Below the pieces are notes generated by a model that worked only from the letters and a program-made list of their open reading frames with translations, made no database searches and was not told the DNA's origin. Positions 9,708-18,801 of a DNA stretch of 64,000 bases are shown here, in pieces. The stretch's first letter is position 1; every line of letters begins with the position of its first letter. The DNA is taken from contig JAJFLX010000017.1 in the NCBI GenBank assembly GCA_021772465.1, positions 62,001 through 126,000 of the forward strand, read 5' to 3'. The position numbers were made by a program, and so were the translations under genes. Origin of the DNA: Chlamydiota bacterium (lineage in GTDB: Bacteria; Chlamydiota; Chlamydiia; Chlamydiales; JAAKFR01).

Positions 9708-12110
9708 ATGAAAAATTTTTTTTTACTACTCTCTCTTTTTTCTCTCGTTTTTGCTTCTGAGCACACGCCGATCAAACCGAGGCAGCCAAACTGGCGTCCT
9801 GAGGTGCTTGAAAATTTTCCGAACGGGAATCCAGGGCATGTCGTGTTCTACGAGGGGGACTCTGCAGTAAAAGAGATCTTTTTTTATCCCAATGGTCAGG
9901 TGAAACAAGAGAGCGATCTCGATGAGAAGAAGCGCCTATCAGGGGGGTCTGCATCCCTTCACCTAGGTGGCACCCTGATGCGCAGGGCGACCTACGATAG
10001 AGGAGAGCTTGTAGGTCTTGAACAAACCTTCTACCGTGAGGGCCAGCTAAAAAGTTCGATTCACTACGATTCAGGGAAAAAGCATGGAGCCCACGAAGTT
10101 TATTGGTCCAATGGGAATTTGCGTGAACGGGGCACTTATGAGAAGGGCATTCCAGTTGGCGACTTTCTCTCCTTTCACGAAGAAGATGGTTCAAGAGCTT
10201 CTCAAACTCCTTATGTTGAAGGAGTAGTTCATGGTAACGCTCTTGAGTGGTATCCCAGTGATCAGTATGACGGGGGGCTAAAAGCTTCGCGCCATTTCGT
10301 CCGAGGAGAGCTTCATGGCGATGGAAACACCCCTGCGGTGATCCTCTATGGCGCTGAGCTGAGTCTGCTCGAAGTGCAAGATTTCCGAGAGGGAAAACCG
10401 AGAGGTCTTCACCTTAAATACCATCCAAATGGTCTTGTCGCCTACCGTATGAATTATGTGAATGGGCTCAAGCAGGGCGAAGAGCAATTTTTTCACGAAA
10501 ATGGAGCAAAAGCTGGGGGTGGGGCGTTTGTCGCCGGGGGACCTACAGGCGAGCACCGCCTGACTCACCCGGGTGGACAGCTGAAAAAGCTAGCCTCTTA
10601 CGATCAAAAATCGCAACTACTAGAACCTATTGTCGAATACACGGAGAGTGGAGAGACATTGCTCGAGTACACGCTTGTGGGGGATCGCTATGAGGGTCCT
10701 TACAAAGAGTGGTATCCAGGAGGAGCGCTCAAGTATGACTACTTCTACCTGCTTGGTAATCTTGAAGGGGAGCAGAAAGAGTATCACGAAAATGGTCAGC
10801 TCAAACTCCACGCCTTTTTGCGGTCAAAAGCTTACGACGGCCCCTACAAAGAGTGGTACGCTAATGGCCAGAGAAGAGCGGAAAAACACTTCGTTGCAGG
10901 GGCGCTTGAGGGAGAGCATCGAGAGTGGTGGCCGAATGGAAAATCTCGACTTCAGGCCAATTACCTAGGAGGGAAGCTCGAAGGAGCCCGCCTCGAGTGG
11001 TCGAAAGATGAGAAGCTCGTCTTTGAGGGGCACTACAAGAATGGAAAAATTGAGGGAGAGCTTAAAATCTGCTATCTCGACGGAAATCCCTTAACTATCA
11101 GCCACTTTAATGAGGGAAAAAGGGAAGGGCGAGAGCAGAAGTACTTTGAAGATGGCACGTTGCAAGCCGACGCGTATTTCTTGGAAGACCAACTCCACGG
11201 GAAGTTCAAAAGTTGGCACCGTGACGGCTCACCTCATATGGTTATGCGCTATGAGAGAGGCGTTCCTGATGGGGAGCACAAGGAGTTTTACAGCAAAAAA
11301 GAGGGGGGAGGGCTTGCCCGCCACTTTCGTTATGACAAAGGGCAACTTGAGGGAAAACAGGAGACCTTTCACCCCAATGGCAAGCTTGAGCTCTCTTTGG
11401 ATTACAAAAATGGGATTTTGGAGGGGAAAAAGCTGCAATTTGACCATGAGGGGACTCCCCTTGAGGAGGCGACCTATGTCGCAGGGCTTTTAAATGGGCG
11501 ATATTTCCAATTAGGGGAAGAGGGTGAAGAGATCAGCTATCACTACAAACAGGGGCAGCGTCATGGCAAACACGAAGTCTTCTACCCTTCAGAGTCACCA
11601 AAGAACAAGCAAGTAAAATTTACCGCCCTTTACAAAGATGATCAGCTTGAGGGAGAGGTGTGTGAATTTGGAGAAGATGGAATGAAGTTAGCCAGCACCT
11701 TCTATCGAGGGGGCAAACGTGAAGGGATTGCTTCACTTTACTCTGAAGAGGGGCTTTTAATGATGACCATGAATTTCAAGGGCGATAAAAAGGAGGGGAA
11801 AGCCGTCAGCTACTTCCCTTCAGGAAAGATCTACCGTGAGGTAGCATTCAAAGCTGACGTGAAGGAGGGACCCACATGTGCCTTCCATGAAAACGGAACC
11901 ACAGCAAGCCTCTATCACTACTCCAATGACAAACGCGAGGGACTAGGTCAGGAGTGGAATGATGAGGGAATCCTCGTTTTTGAAGGAGAATTTAAAGCTG
12001 ATTTACGCCATGGAAAATTCAATAAATATTTTGACAACGGGTCTCCAAAACTTCTCTGCAATTACAATGAAGATCAGCTTGTTGGAGAGAAAAAGAGTTT
12101 TGCGCGTTAG
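9708..12110 (+). CDS. Exported large YwqK/MORN-variant repeat protein
   Basis: 800 residues from an ATG with a GGTGGA ribosome site. The first 17 residues (MKNFFLLLSLFSLVFAS) form a signal peptide, and the rest is a long array of MORN-variant (MORN_2/YwqK-type) repeats. These are units of about 23 residues of the kind W-Y-x-N-G-Q-x-K followed by Y-x-x-G-K-L-E-G-E, more than twenty by eye. The YwqK name comes from the antitoxin of a Bacillus module, but long chlamydial and Bacteroidetes members are usually surface or envelope proteins of unknown role. It is divergent from copA with a short shared upstream region, and a PP2C gene follows after six bases. Confidence 0.8.
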   Translation: MKNFFLLLSLFSLVFASEHTPIKPRQPNWRPEVLENFPNGNPGHVVFYEGDSAVKEIFFYPNGQVKQESDLDEKKRLSGGSASLHLGGTLMRRATYDRGELVGLEQTFYREGQLKSSIHYDSGKKHGAHEVYWSNGNLRERGTYEKGIPVGDFLSFHEEDGSRASQTPYVEGVVHGNALEWYPSDQYDGGLKASRHFVRGELHGDGNTPAVILYGAELSLLEVQDFREGKPRGLHLKYHPNGLVAYRMNYVNGLKQGEEQFFHENGAKAGGGAFVAGGPTGEHRLTHPGGQLKKLASYDQKSQLLEPIVEYTESGETLLEYTLVGDRYEGPYKEWYPGGALKYDYFYLLGNLEGEQKEYHENGQLKLHAFLRSKAYDGPYKEWYANGQRRAEKHFVAGALEGEHREWWPNGKSRLQANYLGGKLEGARLEWSKDEKLVFEGHYKNGKIEGELKICYLDGNPLTISHFNEGKREGREQKYFEDGTLQADAYFLEDQLHGKFKSWHRDGSPHMVMRYERGVPDGEHKEFYSKKEGGGLARHFRYDKGQLEGKQETFHPNGKLELSLDYKNGILEGKKLQFDHEGTPLEEATYVAGLLNGRYFQLGEEGEEISYHYKQGQRHGKHEVFYPSESPKNKQVKFTALYKDDQLEGEVCEFGEDGMKLASTFYRGGKREGIASLYSEEGLLMMTMNFKGDKKEGKAVSYFPSGKIYREVAFKADVKEGPTCAFHENGTTASLYHYSNDKREGLGQEWNDEGILVFEGEFKADLRHGKFNKYFDNGSPKLLCNYNEDQLVGEKKSFAR

Positions 12111-12116
12111 GTTATT

Positions 12117-13223
12117 GTGGCAATTGATTGTGTGAGATCTTCAACGCCGAGCCTTTCACAGACGGCAAGTCTATCGGAGGGATCCGAAATCTTCGAGCCT
12201 CCGCATGCTTTCGAAGATGCTGATCCAAAAAGCCGTATTTATGCTCCCAATTGTCTGTCCCTAGAAAAGCTAGTCAACCAAACTCTATGCGCGGTGCGGC
12301 AGGGTAGGGCTGCTGAGCCCCCGCAAGAGCTCGTAAAAAACCGGAAGGATTGTCCCTTAGAATCTGGACTCGCTACATTCGAGCTAGGCGCCCCACTATC
12401 GATCGGTTTTGCTCTCACGGGGGGAGAGAGGGACTACATGGAAGATCGGCAAGGTTTTTCAGCTTTTGAGTATGGCGAGGGCAAAAAAGGGGTGATCGCC
12501 ATCGTTTGTGATGGACATGGGGATAAAGGGCTTATAGCAGAGCATGTAGTTAACAACTTCGCTCCTATGCTCTCTTCAGCAATAGCTATGAGTCTTGAAG
12601 TAGAGGGAAGTGACGATTTTCTAGAAATATTTACTAATGCGATTACTTCTATCTGCTTAACCCTTCATGAGGAGACTAAAATTTTTTCAGAACGAGTCGA
12701 GGGGACTTGCCTTCTTGCGCTCATCGCTATGGAAGGTAAGAGGTATTTCGTCAACGTAGGGGACTCTCGAGCCGTTTTGGCAACAGAAAATGGAGAGGTA
12801 TACAGGTTGAGCGAAGACGCCTCTCCAAAATATGTACACTGCGCCCAAGAAATAATAAGAGCTGGGGGGGATTTTTCGTCTCAATCTGGTTGCCTGCGTG
12901 TTGGAGGAGTGCTTGCAGTAGCTAGAGACATTGGAATAGAGATCCCAGGTGTTATTCACCGCCCTAAAATTACCGTCGCATCGATAGAAGATGGGGAGAG
13001 TGATGCGAAGAAAGGGAAAATTGCAATTCAACGAAACGATGCGCTCATTTTAGCCTCAGATGGATTGTGGGATGTGCTCAGTGATCATCAAGCTGCAGAG
13101 CTTGTGCTCCGAAGCTTGAAAAATGACATGAGTCCTGAGAGGGCGGCGCAAGAAATTGTCAAAAAGGCTTATGAATTGGGATCTCGAGACAACATCACAG
13201 CTCAAATTATATTAAATATTTGA
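12117..13223 (+). CDS. PP2C-family serine/threonine protein phosphatase
   Basis: 368 residues from a GTG start with TAGG just upstream; no in-frame ATG lies ahead of the first conserved motif. The PP2C motif order is complete: an RDYMEDR segment, VCDGHGD (metal-binding Asp and Gly), FVNVGDSRAVL, LASDGLWDVLSD and the terminal SRDNIT. The first ~90 residues are an extra N-terminal region rich in Ser and Pro without a signal peptide. It removes phosphate from Ser/Thr in proteins. Chlamydiae have Pkn-type kinases, and a PP2C could counter them, or act on host proteins if secreted. It follows the repeat protein by six bases, which suggests one transcript. Confidence 0.88.
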   Translation: MAIDCVRSSTPSLSQTASLSEGSEIFEPPHAFEDADPKSRIYAPNCLSLEKLVNQTLCAVRQGRAAEPPQELVKNRKDCPLESGLATFELGAPLSIGFALTGGERDYMEDRQGFSAFEYGEGKKGVIAIVCDGHGDKGLIAEHVVNNFAPMLSSAIAMSLEVEGSDDFLEIFTNAITSICLTLHEETKIFSERVEGTCLLALIAMEGKRYFVNVGDSRAVLATENGEVYRLSEDASPKYVHCAQEIIRAGGDFSSQSGCLRVGGVLAVARDIGIEIPGVIHRPKITVASIEDGESDAKKGKIAIQRNDALILASDGLWDVLSDHQAAELVLRSLKNDMSPERAAQEIVKKAYELGSRDNITAQIILNI

Positions 13224-13289
13224 TACCCTCAAACCCTGTTTTTGTCCCCTTGAATCTAGGATCTTAGAGCCTTAAAAATCTACTTTTGG

Positions 13290-13295
13290 TATACT
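13290..13295 (+). promoter_or_regulatory. Extended -10 element ahead of the symporter gene
   Basis: TATACT preceded by TGG gives an extended -10 (TGN-TATACT). No good -35 is visible at the usual distance. It lies 31 bases ahead of the GTG start, with AGGAG between. Tentative. Confidence 0.3.
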
Positions 13296-13326
13296 GCCCT
13301 GGAGAATTTTTTAGGAGCACGACCTA

Positions 13327-14802
13327 GTGAGTGGAAAACAAGAGACGTGGAGCAAAGAGGCGGGTTACGTCTGGTCGATGATTGGATCTGCTGTGGGGTT
13401 TGCCAATGTTTTGAGTTTCAGCGCCCTTTGTTACAAAAATGGGGGGGGAGCTTTTTTGCTCCCCTATATTGTGGCTCACCTAGTTGTCGGTCTTCCCCTT
13501 CTTTTTTTGGAAGGGATTGTAGGCCAGCAGACGAAGCTGCCGATTGTGACAGCTATGGGAAGAGCTGCGGGCTCTTTGGGAAAAGTGGTGGGCTGGCTTG
13601 CGGTGTTTACCTGCGCAACGATTGCTGGTTTTTACCTCGTTTTGACAGGCTTTTCTGTCGCCTATACCTATTTTACAGCGACTGGGAGTGTGGGAGTGGA
13701 CACCGCCCAATTTTTCAAACACACTTTTTTGCACGATTCGGGCAGTTTAGGTCAGTGGGGAGGGCTCGCCTTTGGAGTGCTTCTCTCCACTTTTCTCGTT
13801 GCCGGCTTTGCATGGGCTGTGCTCGCCCGTAACATCCGCTCAGGGGTCGAGCGGCTCTGCACGGTTTTTCTTCCGATGCTCGCAGTGTTTGTCGTTCTTT
13901 TTAGCGTAGCTACTCTTTTTCTACCCGGTTCAGCAGAGGGGATTCGCAACTATTTGGTCCCTGATTTTTCTAGGCTGAAAGAGTGGGCTCTTTGGCGCGA
14001 CGTCTTCGGGCAGGTCTTTTTCAGTCTCTCGCTCGGCCTTGGGATTGTGACGGGGTATGCGCGGCACAATCCTAAAAGCTTCAGCATACCAAGAGCGATG
14101 GTCAAGGTGGCTTTAGGGGACTTTTTGATCTCTTTTATTGCAGGCTTTGCCATTTTTGGATGCATGGGCTTTATGAGTGGACGCAGCGGGGTCGCTTTTT
14201 CATCACTTGTGAGCTCTGATTCAGCTTTTGAGATAGGATTTGTGATTTTTCCGATGATTCTCTCTCAGTTTGGGGAGACAGCGAGTCGAATCATAGGCCC
14301 CTTATTTTTCTTCTGTGTCTTTATTGCAGGGGTGACGGGGGTCTTTTCAATTGTCGAGAGCGTGGCTGGAAATATTGAGGTCGAGTTCGGTAAAAGTAGA
14401 AAGCAGGCAGTGGGGATCGCAATGACCGCTATCTTTTGTCTTTGCATTCCTTTTTGCATGGGAAACGGGCAGCATTTACTGGGCGCATTAGCTCCTATGG
14501 TGATGGGCAACGCGCTTCTTATCGGCGGGATTTTTGAGATTGTCATTTTCTTGCTCCTCTCTGAGCAGATTAGAGAGGACTCGATCTGGTTTTCGAAGGG
14601 CAAACGGACGCTGTTTTTTTATAGTTTGAAGTTTGTCGTCCTCCCGATGCTCACTCTGAGCCTAATTGGGGCGCTCTACCAAGAGATGCGCACGAATTTT
14701 GGAGGGCCAGAGCTCGTGCGATGGAGTTGGTTGTTGATTGTGCTAGCTGCTGGAAGCTATTTGGCAACCCGCAAAAAACAAGTCGCTCATGAGCCTGTTT
14801 GA
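13327..14802 (+). CDS. Sodium-dependent transporter, NSS family
   Basis: 491 residues with about 11-12 hydrophobic segments. The N-terminal motif W-S-K-E-A-G-Y-V-W-S and the following GSAVGFANVLSF is the first-helix signature of neurotransmitter:sodium symporters, including residues that bind sodium and the amino group of the substrate. Bacterial members import amino acids with Na+. The length is a little under the 500-600 of animal members and normal for bacteria. The GTG start has AGGAG nine bases ahead. The 3' end overlaps the convergent rsmD gene by 16 bases. Confidence 0.88.
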   Translation: MSGKQETWSKEAGYVWSMIGSAVGFANVLSFSALCYKNGGGAFLLPYIVAHLVVGLPLLFLEGIVGQQTKLPIVTAMGRAAGSLGKVVGWLAVFTCATIAGFYLVLTGFSVAYTYFTATGSVGVDTAQFFKHTFLHDSGSLGQWGGLAFGVLLSTFLVAGFAWAVLARNIRSGVERLCTVFLPMLAVFVVLFSVATLFLPGSAEGIRNYLVPDFSRLKEWALWRDVFGQVFFSLSLGLGIVTGYARHNPKSFSIPRAMVKVALGDFLISFIAGFAIFGCMGFMSGRSGVAFSSLVSSDSAFEIGFVIFPMILSQFGETASRIIGPLFFFCVFIAGVTGVFSIVESVAGNIEVEFGKSRKQAVGIAMTAIFCLCIPFCMGNGQHLLGALAPMVMGNALLIGGIFEIVIFLLLSEQIREDSIWFSKGKRTLFFYSLKFVVLPMLTLSLIGALYQEMRTNFGGPELVRWSWLLIVLAAGSYLATRKKQVAHEPV

Positions 14803-15329
14803 TATTCGTGTAGCACACTTTTGCCATACACTCTTTTTTTACAAAGAGTGAGGTGCGTGAGGGGGGGCTCTTGAAAGGAGTCCGTTTCAACGAAAAGTCT
14901 CCCTCCTTTTTTTAAAAGCAAGAGGCGGTCGATCTCTTGAAGGGTGGGCTCAGCGAGCCCTTCGGCATAGGGAGGATCGATGTAGATCAGATCAAAAGGT
15001 CCTTCTAAAGAAGAGAGAGCTTGCAGCGCTTCTTTTGCGATCAAAGTGACATGGGCCATCTCTCCAAGTTTTTCGCAATTTTTTCGAATGGCATCGAGAG
15101 AGGCTCTTCGCTTTTCAATGAAAGTAACATGCGCCGCTCCGCGGCTCAAGGCTTCCAAACCAATCGCTCCGCTTCCTGCGAAGAGATCGAGCAGGTGGGC
15201 CCCATCGATGTCTGTTTGAACGATGTTGAAAAGAGCTTCGCGAAGTTTGCTCGAAGTGGGTCTTACCTCCTCAGAATCGGGCGCAATCAGAGGACGTCCC
15301 CGATGCTTTCCTCCAATGATTCGTGGCAT
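14787..15329 (-). CDS. rsmD: 16S rRNA (guanine-966 N2) methyltransferase
   Basis: 180 residues from the ATG at 15329, which shares one base with the stop codon of the VWA gene upstream (TGATG coupling). It shows the RsmD signature: PRIIGGKHRGRPL at the N-terminus, RPTSSKLREALFNI, the SAM-binding LDLFAGSGAIGLEALSRG and the catalytic DPPY. It methylates G966 of 16S rRNA in the assembling small subunit. A longer reading adds four residues upstream but would ignore the clear stop-start coupling. Chlamydial homologues (yhhF) lie near glgC, consistent with this neighbourhood. Confidence 0.93.
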   Translation of the reverse strand: MPRIIGGKHRGRPLIAPDSEEVRPTSSKLREALFNIVQTDIDGAHLLDLFAGSGAIGLEALSRGAAHVTFIEKRRASLDAIRKNCEKLGEMAHVTLIAKEALQALSSLEGPFDLIYIDPPYAEGLAEPTLQEIDRLLLLKKGGRLFVETDSFQEPPLTHLTLCKKRVYGKSVLHEYQTGS

Positions 15330-16531
15330 CAGTCGAGCCAAGCTGTTGGTAGGTCAAGGGGGGTGAGTAGCTGCCTAGCAGCCTCAAGGTGCCCTATGTT
15401 TCCATCTTCGAGATAGTGGGCATAGAAATCGTGTACAAGCAGCTGAGTCCATCGCTTTTCAATAGAGGGAAGTCCGAGTTTGGCTTTTGATAGCGAAATC
15501 TTCTTTTTGATATCGAAGCTCTGGCCATGGTTTTTTCCCTGCAAAAAGAGTGTAAAATCAGAGAGCCGGTTTGTCGAGCCGTAGACGACGAAGGAAGAGT
15601 TGGCATGAAGGTTGGGGAGAGGCGTGGCATGGGGTTGAAGAAGGACGTTCATCTGCTTTTCAGAGCAGACAGCGGTTGCATCCATCTGCTCTCCAATTGA
15701 AGGAGAGATGGATTGCATGAGGTGGACCACTTGAGAGGAGAGCTCTTGTGGATCTTGTACATAGCAGAGGCGTCCTTTGTTGAATGAGGTGATCAAATCG
15801 AGCACAGGGAGGTTGTTTCCCTTGCCCGATGCAACCACATAGAGTGAGACGCGTTGCTTGTTCTCTTCAGTCCACTCCCCGATGAGTTGTCGCTGCTTTT
15901 CAGGAGAGAGGAAGGTCTTGCCGTTTGAAAATAAAATGGCGCTTTGAGTCTCTTTGAGATCGATGCTGCCAAGGGCAGCGTAGAATTCAGTTGCCGTGAA
16001 ACGCCCCCCCTGACCTTGCCTTTCGAGAAACTCCTTGGCCTCTGCCACACTCCTTTTGTTCCAAGCGATTGGCCGCTTCGAAAGCAGCTTAGCCTGACCA
16101 TCGAACAGACAGATGTTGAAACGATCTCCTGGTTTCAAGTAGTCCAGCGCAGAGGCAACGGCTTTTTTATTCAGATTGTAGCGAGATTTTGGAACGGAGT
16201 TAGAGCGGTCGACGAGAAAGAGAAGGGTGTTGGGGAGAGGTTGAAAAGTCATTTCGGACAGGGGAAAAAAGGTCACTCTGAATACATAGCCGGGGCGGTA
16301 TTTTTTAGGGGTATACTCCACTTTGCAGTCAAAATAGGGGCTGCAAGCCGCAGCCTCTAGCTCTTCTTCTAAGGTAAGGTCGAGCTCAATTTTAGGGGGG
16401 GCGTGTAATGTCGAGAGGGGGAGCGAGTGGATCACTTGGACGGGGGGAGGGGGGATCTCAGAATTGAGCGGCAGAGGATCAATCGAGAGAGGTGCCAGCG
16501 CTAGCAGAGAATAAAGCAGGGCCACGATCAT
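15329..16531 (-). CDS. Exported VWA-domain protein
   Basis: 400 residues. A hydrophobic N-terminus (MIVALLYSLLALAPLS) suggests export or anchoring, a proline-rich linker follows, and a von Willebrand A domain spans about 100-260. The MIDAS metal site begins with FLVDRSNS (DxSxS) and continues with a conserved Thr (RFTATEF). The usual third-site aspartate (TDG) is replaced by SNG, so metal binding may be altered. Its start overlaps the stop of the TPR gene by four bases (ATGA), and its stop overlaps rsmD, so TPR, VWA and rsmD read as one operon. VWA plus TPR pairs recall BatA/BatB-like envelope systems, but no MoxR ATPase is present. Confidence 0.75.
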   Translation of the reverse strand: MIVALLYSLLALAPLSIDPLPLNSEIPPPPVQVIHSLPLSTLHAPPKIELDLTLEEELEAAACSPYFDCKVEYTPKKYRPGYVFRVTFFPLSEMTFQPLPNTLLFLVDRSNSVPKSRYNLNKKAVASALDYLKPGDRFNICLFDGQAKLLSKRPIAWNKRSVAEAKEFLERQGQGGRFTATEFYAALGSIDLKETQSAILFSNGKTFLSPEKQRQLIGEWTEENKQRVSLYVVASGKGNNLPVLDLITSFNKGRLCYVQDPQELSSQVVHLMQSISPSIGEQMDATAVCSEKQMNVLLQPHATPLPNLHANSSFVVYGSTNRLSDFTLFLQGKNHGQSFDIKKKISLSKAKLGLPSIEKRWTQLLVHDFYAHYLEDGNIGHLEAARQLLTPLDLPTAWLD

Positions 16532-18729
16532 CGAACTCCCTCCTGGGCTTTTTCTACGAGATAGGGCGTTACAGCCGATTCAACAAGAGCTTTTAACGCC
16601 TCCCTTCCTCTCTCATCCCCTTCCAAAAGAGCGATGCGAGCCTCTACGTAGCGCATATAACTTTGATAAACTCTGTCTTGCTCGGGCAATTTTTCGCGTA
16701 GACTGTGGTATCCCTTTGACCAGCTATCGCTTCGGTCTGTAAAAGCCTCTTGAACTTCCAAAAGCTCTTTTAATAGTTCTTTGCTTCGCTTCTTTTCCGG
16801 CACTTTAGCAGCAGCTAGCTCTGCAGCATCGAGTGCTGCTTCTAGGTGTAGGGGCTCATACTCGATCGTTTTTTGTGCTCCTAGTTCCTGAAGGGCTTTG
16901 AGGTTCCTCGCGGCGCGAGCTCGCATTAACTTGGCGGCGTAGGCAATTCTCAGATCGGCCTCTCTTTCAAGTCTCTGGTAGCACTCTTGAGCGCGTTTTT
17001 TGTCTCCACTTTTCGAAAGTGCGTCGGCGAGAAAAAGCTCTGCTGAAGAAGTTTTATTGCTCTCTAGCTCTTTGAGGAGCATCACCCACTTTTCTACTAA
17101 ATGGGGTTTGCCAAGCTCAGCGCAGATTTTAGCTAGAGAGAGCATCTCCTCCTCTCCAAGCCTTCGCCCCTTTGCGATCAGTTTTTCTAAAAGAGCTGGG
17201 GCTCTTAGGTCACGTTTATTGCCTAAATAATGCGCAAAGATCACCTGATTTTCTATGGAGAGATCGATCGTTTCAGCCCGCTCTGCCCAGGCAAGCCACT
17301 TTTCAGGGGGTTGACCCGATTCGATATAACATCTTGCTACAAGCGAGGGGTCGGGGGCTTTCATCTCTCCTAGCACACCCAACGCTGCGAAGTAGTTGCC
17401 TTGCAGTAAGTAGGTTTCAGCAAGCAAGGGGGCTTGCTTTTCACAAAGTCCATGGAGAAGTGCCCTTTGAAGTGAAGAGGTTAGTGGCTCAAGCTCCTTT
17501 GGATTTTGCAGAGCCACATCGACAGCTAACTCAAGGATCTCTTTTCTCTTCGAGCTCCCCCGGTGGAGGTCGAGGAATTGGTCGATCTCCGCTTGCGCCA
17601 AGCGCCAATTCGACATCTCGAGATGCAGGGAGATCCTCTCTAAAAAGGCTCGCTCATTTGAGGGGTCTAACTGGGCAAAGAGGTGAAGGGCTCTCTCAAA
17701 AAGTCCTGCCCTTTGGTAACTCTTAGCAAGGAGGTAGCTGCTCTCTTCTGTTTCACTCAAGAGACGCTCAGATAACAAAGAGAAACTCATTTCAGCGCTC
17801 TCGGGGTCTCCAAGCTCAGCGGCTGAGCGAAGCATAGCCCGAAGAGCTACGGGTTCTAAGCTTTTAGGAATCCCTTGATGTAACGCTTTGGAGAGGTCGT
17901 GCGAAGCTTCGAGATAATCAGAGTTTTTAAAATGGATCAGGCCTAAATAAAGAGAGGCTAAGGCCCAATCGGAGCCTTCTAGTGTGTCGAGCCAGAGCTG
18001 ACGCTCTTTGGCGATGTCGCTCCATCTCTTTTCATTCGCAAGCTCTTTTAGCCAAATGATAGCTGCATCTGGAGCGAAAGGGGAAATAGATCGCGCGACT
18101 TGCTGAAAAAGGTTTGTGGCCTCTTGAGGCTCACTCTCGTAGAGAAGCGTCGCGGCATGAAAGGAGAGGGAATCGGGTTTTTTCGATTGTTGAGCCGCTT
18201 GCAGAAAGAGCTTTGCTGCGAGTTTTTTTTCCCCCAGCTGCTCGAAAATCTCAGCGCGAGCAATCAGCGTGTGGAGCCCGAAGCGGGGATTCTCCTCGAG
18301 TTCTTCAAAGTGCTGCAACGCCTCCGTTAAATGTTTTAAGTGGAGGCTCGCCTCAGCGTAATAAAATTTTGAGTTAGGATCTGCAGCAATATCTAGTGGA
18401 GAGATCTGGTCGTAGAGCTCTTGATATCTTTCAAGACGGTAGAGCGCCTCCCACCTTTCAGTGCAGTCACTTCTCAGATGCGTGAGGGCCTCTTCGTATC
18501 GCTCCTCTTTAAGAGCGAGCTTACCAAGAAGAGTATGGAACGTATCGGCAAAAGAGCCGTGGGGAAAAGCTTTAAAATAGGCTGCCATTTGACTCTGAGC
18601 GCAGGGGTACTCTTCCTCTTGCCAGAAGCTAAGAGCGCGCCTTACGAGAAACTCTTCTGCATGAGGGCTTGGGTAACAAAACCCTTTTAGAGAGAGCAAC
18701 AAAGAAAGCGCTAAACTCCACTTAATCAC
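16528..18729 (-). CDS. Exported TPR-repeat protein
   Basis: 733 residues. A signal peptide (MIKWSLALSLLLSLKGFC) is followed by roughly fifteen degenerate TPR-type helix pairs, with repeats such as LGKLALKEERYEEAL and YLQGNYFAALGVL. It would act as a protein-protein scaffold outside the cytoplasm. A cysteine at the end of the signal might be a lipid anchor, but the lipobox is poor. It is the first gene of the TPR-VWA-rsmD run and is divergent from the membrane protein at 18802, with about 70 bases between for promoters. No specific family name can be given. Confidence 0.7.
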   Translation of the reverse strand: MIKWSLALSLLLSLKGFCYPSPHAEEFLVRRALSFWQEEEYPCAQSQMAAYFKAFPHGSFADTFHTLLGKLALKEERYEEALTHLRSDCTERWEALYRLERYQELYDQISPLDIAADPNSKFYYAEASLHLKHLTEALQHFEELEENPRFGLHTLIARAEIFEQLGEKKLAAKLFLQAAQQSKKPDSLSFHAATLLYESEPQEATNLFQQVARSISPFAPDAAIIWLKELANEKRWSDIAKERQLWLDTLEGSDWALASLYLGLIHFKNSDYLEASHDLSKALHQGIPKSLEPVALRAMLRSAAELGDPESAEMSFSLLSERLLSETEESSYLLAKSYQRAGLFERALHLFAQLDPSNERAFLERISLHLEMSNWRLAQAEIDQFLDLHRGSSKRKEILELAVDVALQNPKELEPLTSSLQRALLHGLCEKQAPLLAETYLLQGNYFAALGVLGEMKAPDPSLVARCYIESGQPPEKWLAWAERAETIDLSIENQVIFAHYLGNKRDLRAPALLEKLIAKGRRLGEEEMLSLAKICAELGKPHLVEKWVMLLKELESNKTSSAELFLADALSKSGDKKRAQECYQRLEREADLRIAYAAKLMRARAARNLKALQELGAQKTIEYEPLHLEAALDAAELAAAKVPEKKRSKELLKELLEVQEAFTDRSDSWSKGYHSLREKLPEQDRVYQSYMRYVEARIALLEGDERGREALKALVESAVTPYLVEKAQEGVR

Positions 18730-18801
18730 GATAAAGCTTCCCCCGATATTGAGGATTCATTACACTACTCTCTACCTTTTCTCACAAGGGGCTTCTTTTT
18801 T

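Noticed and set aside
9708..12110. YwqK repeats as an antitoxin of a toxin-antitoxin pair
   Set aside because: The protein is exported and far larger than YwqK, and no LXG/YwqJ-type toxin is adjacent.
13347..13832. 161-codon frame inside the sodium symporter
   Set aside because: Out-of-frame shadow of an NSS transporter whose own frame carries the family motifs.
17172..17726. 184-codon plus-strand open frame inside the TPR gene
   Set aside because: Antisense to a well-supported repeat protein; no ribosome site, low-complexity composition and no recognisable domain.
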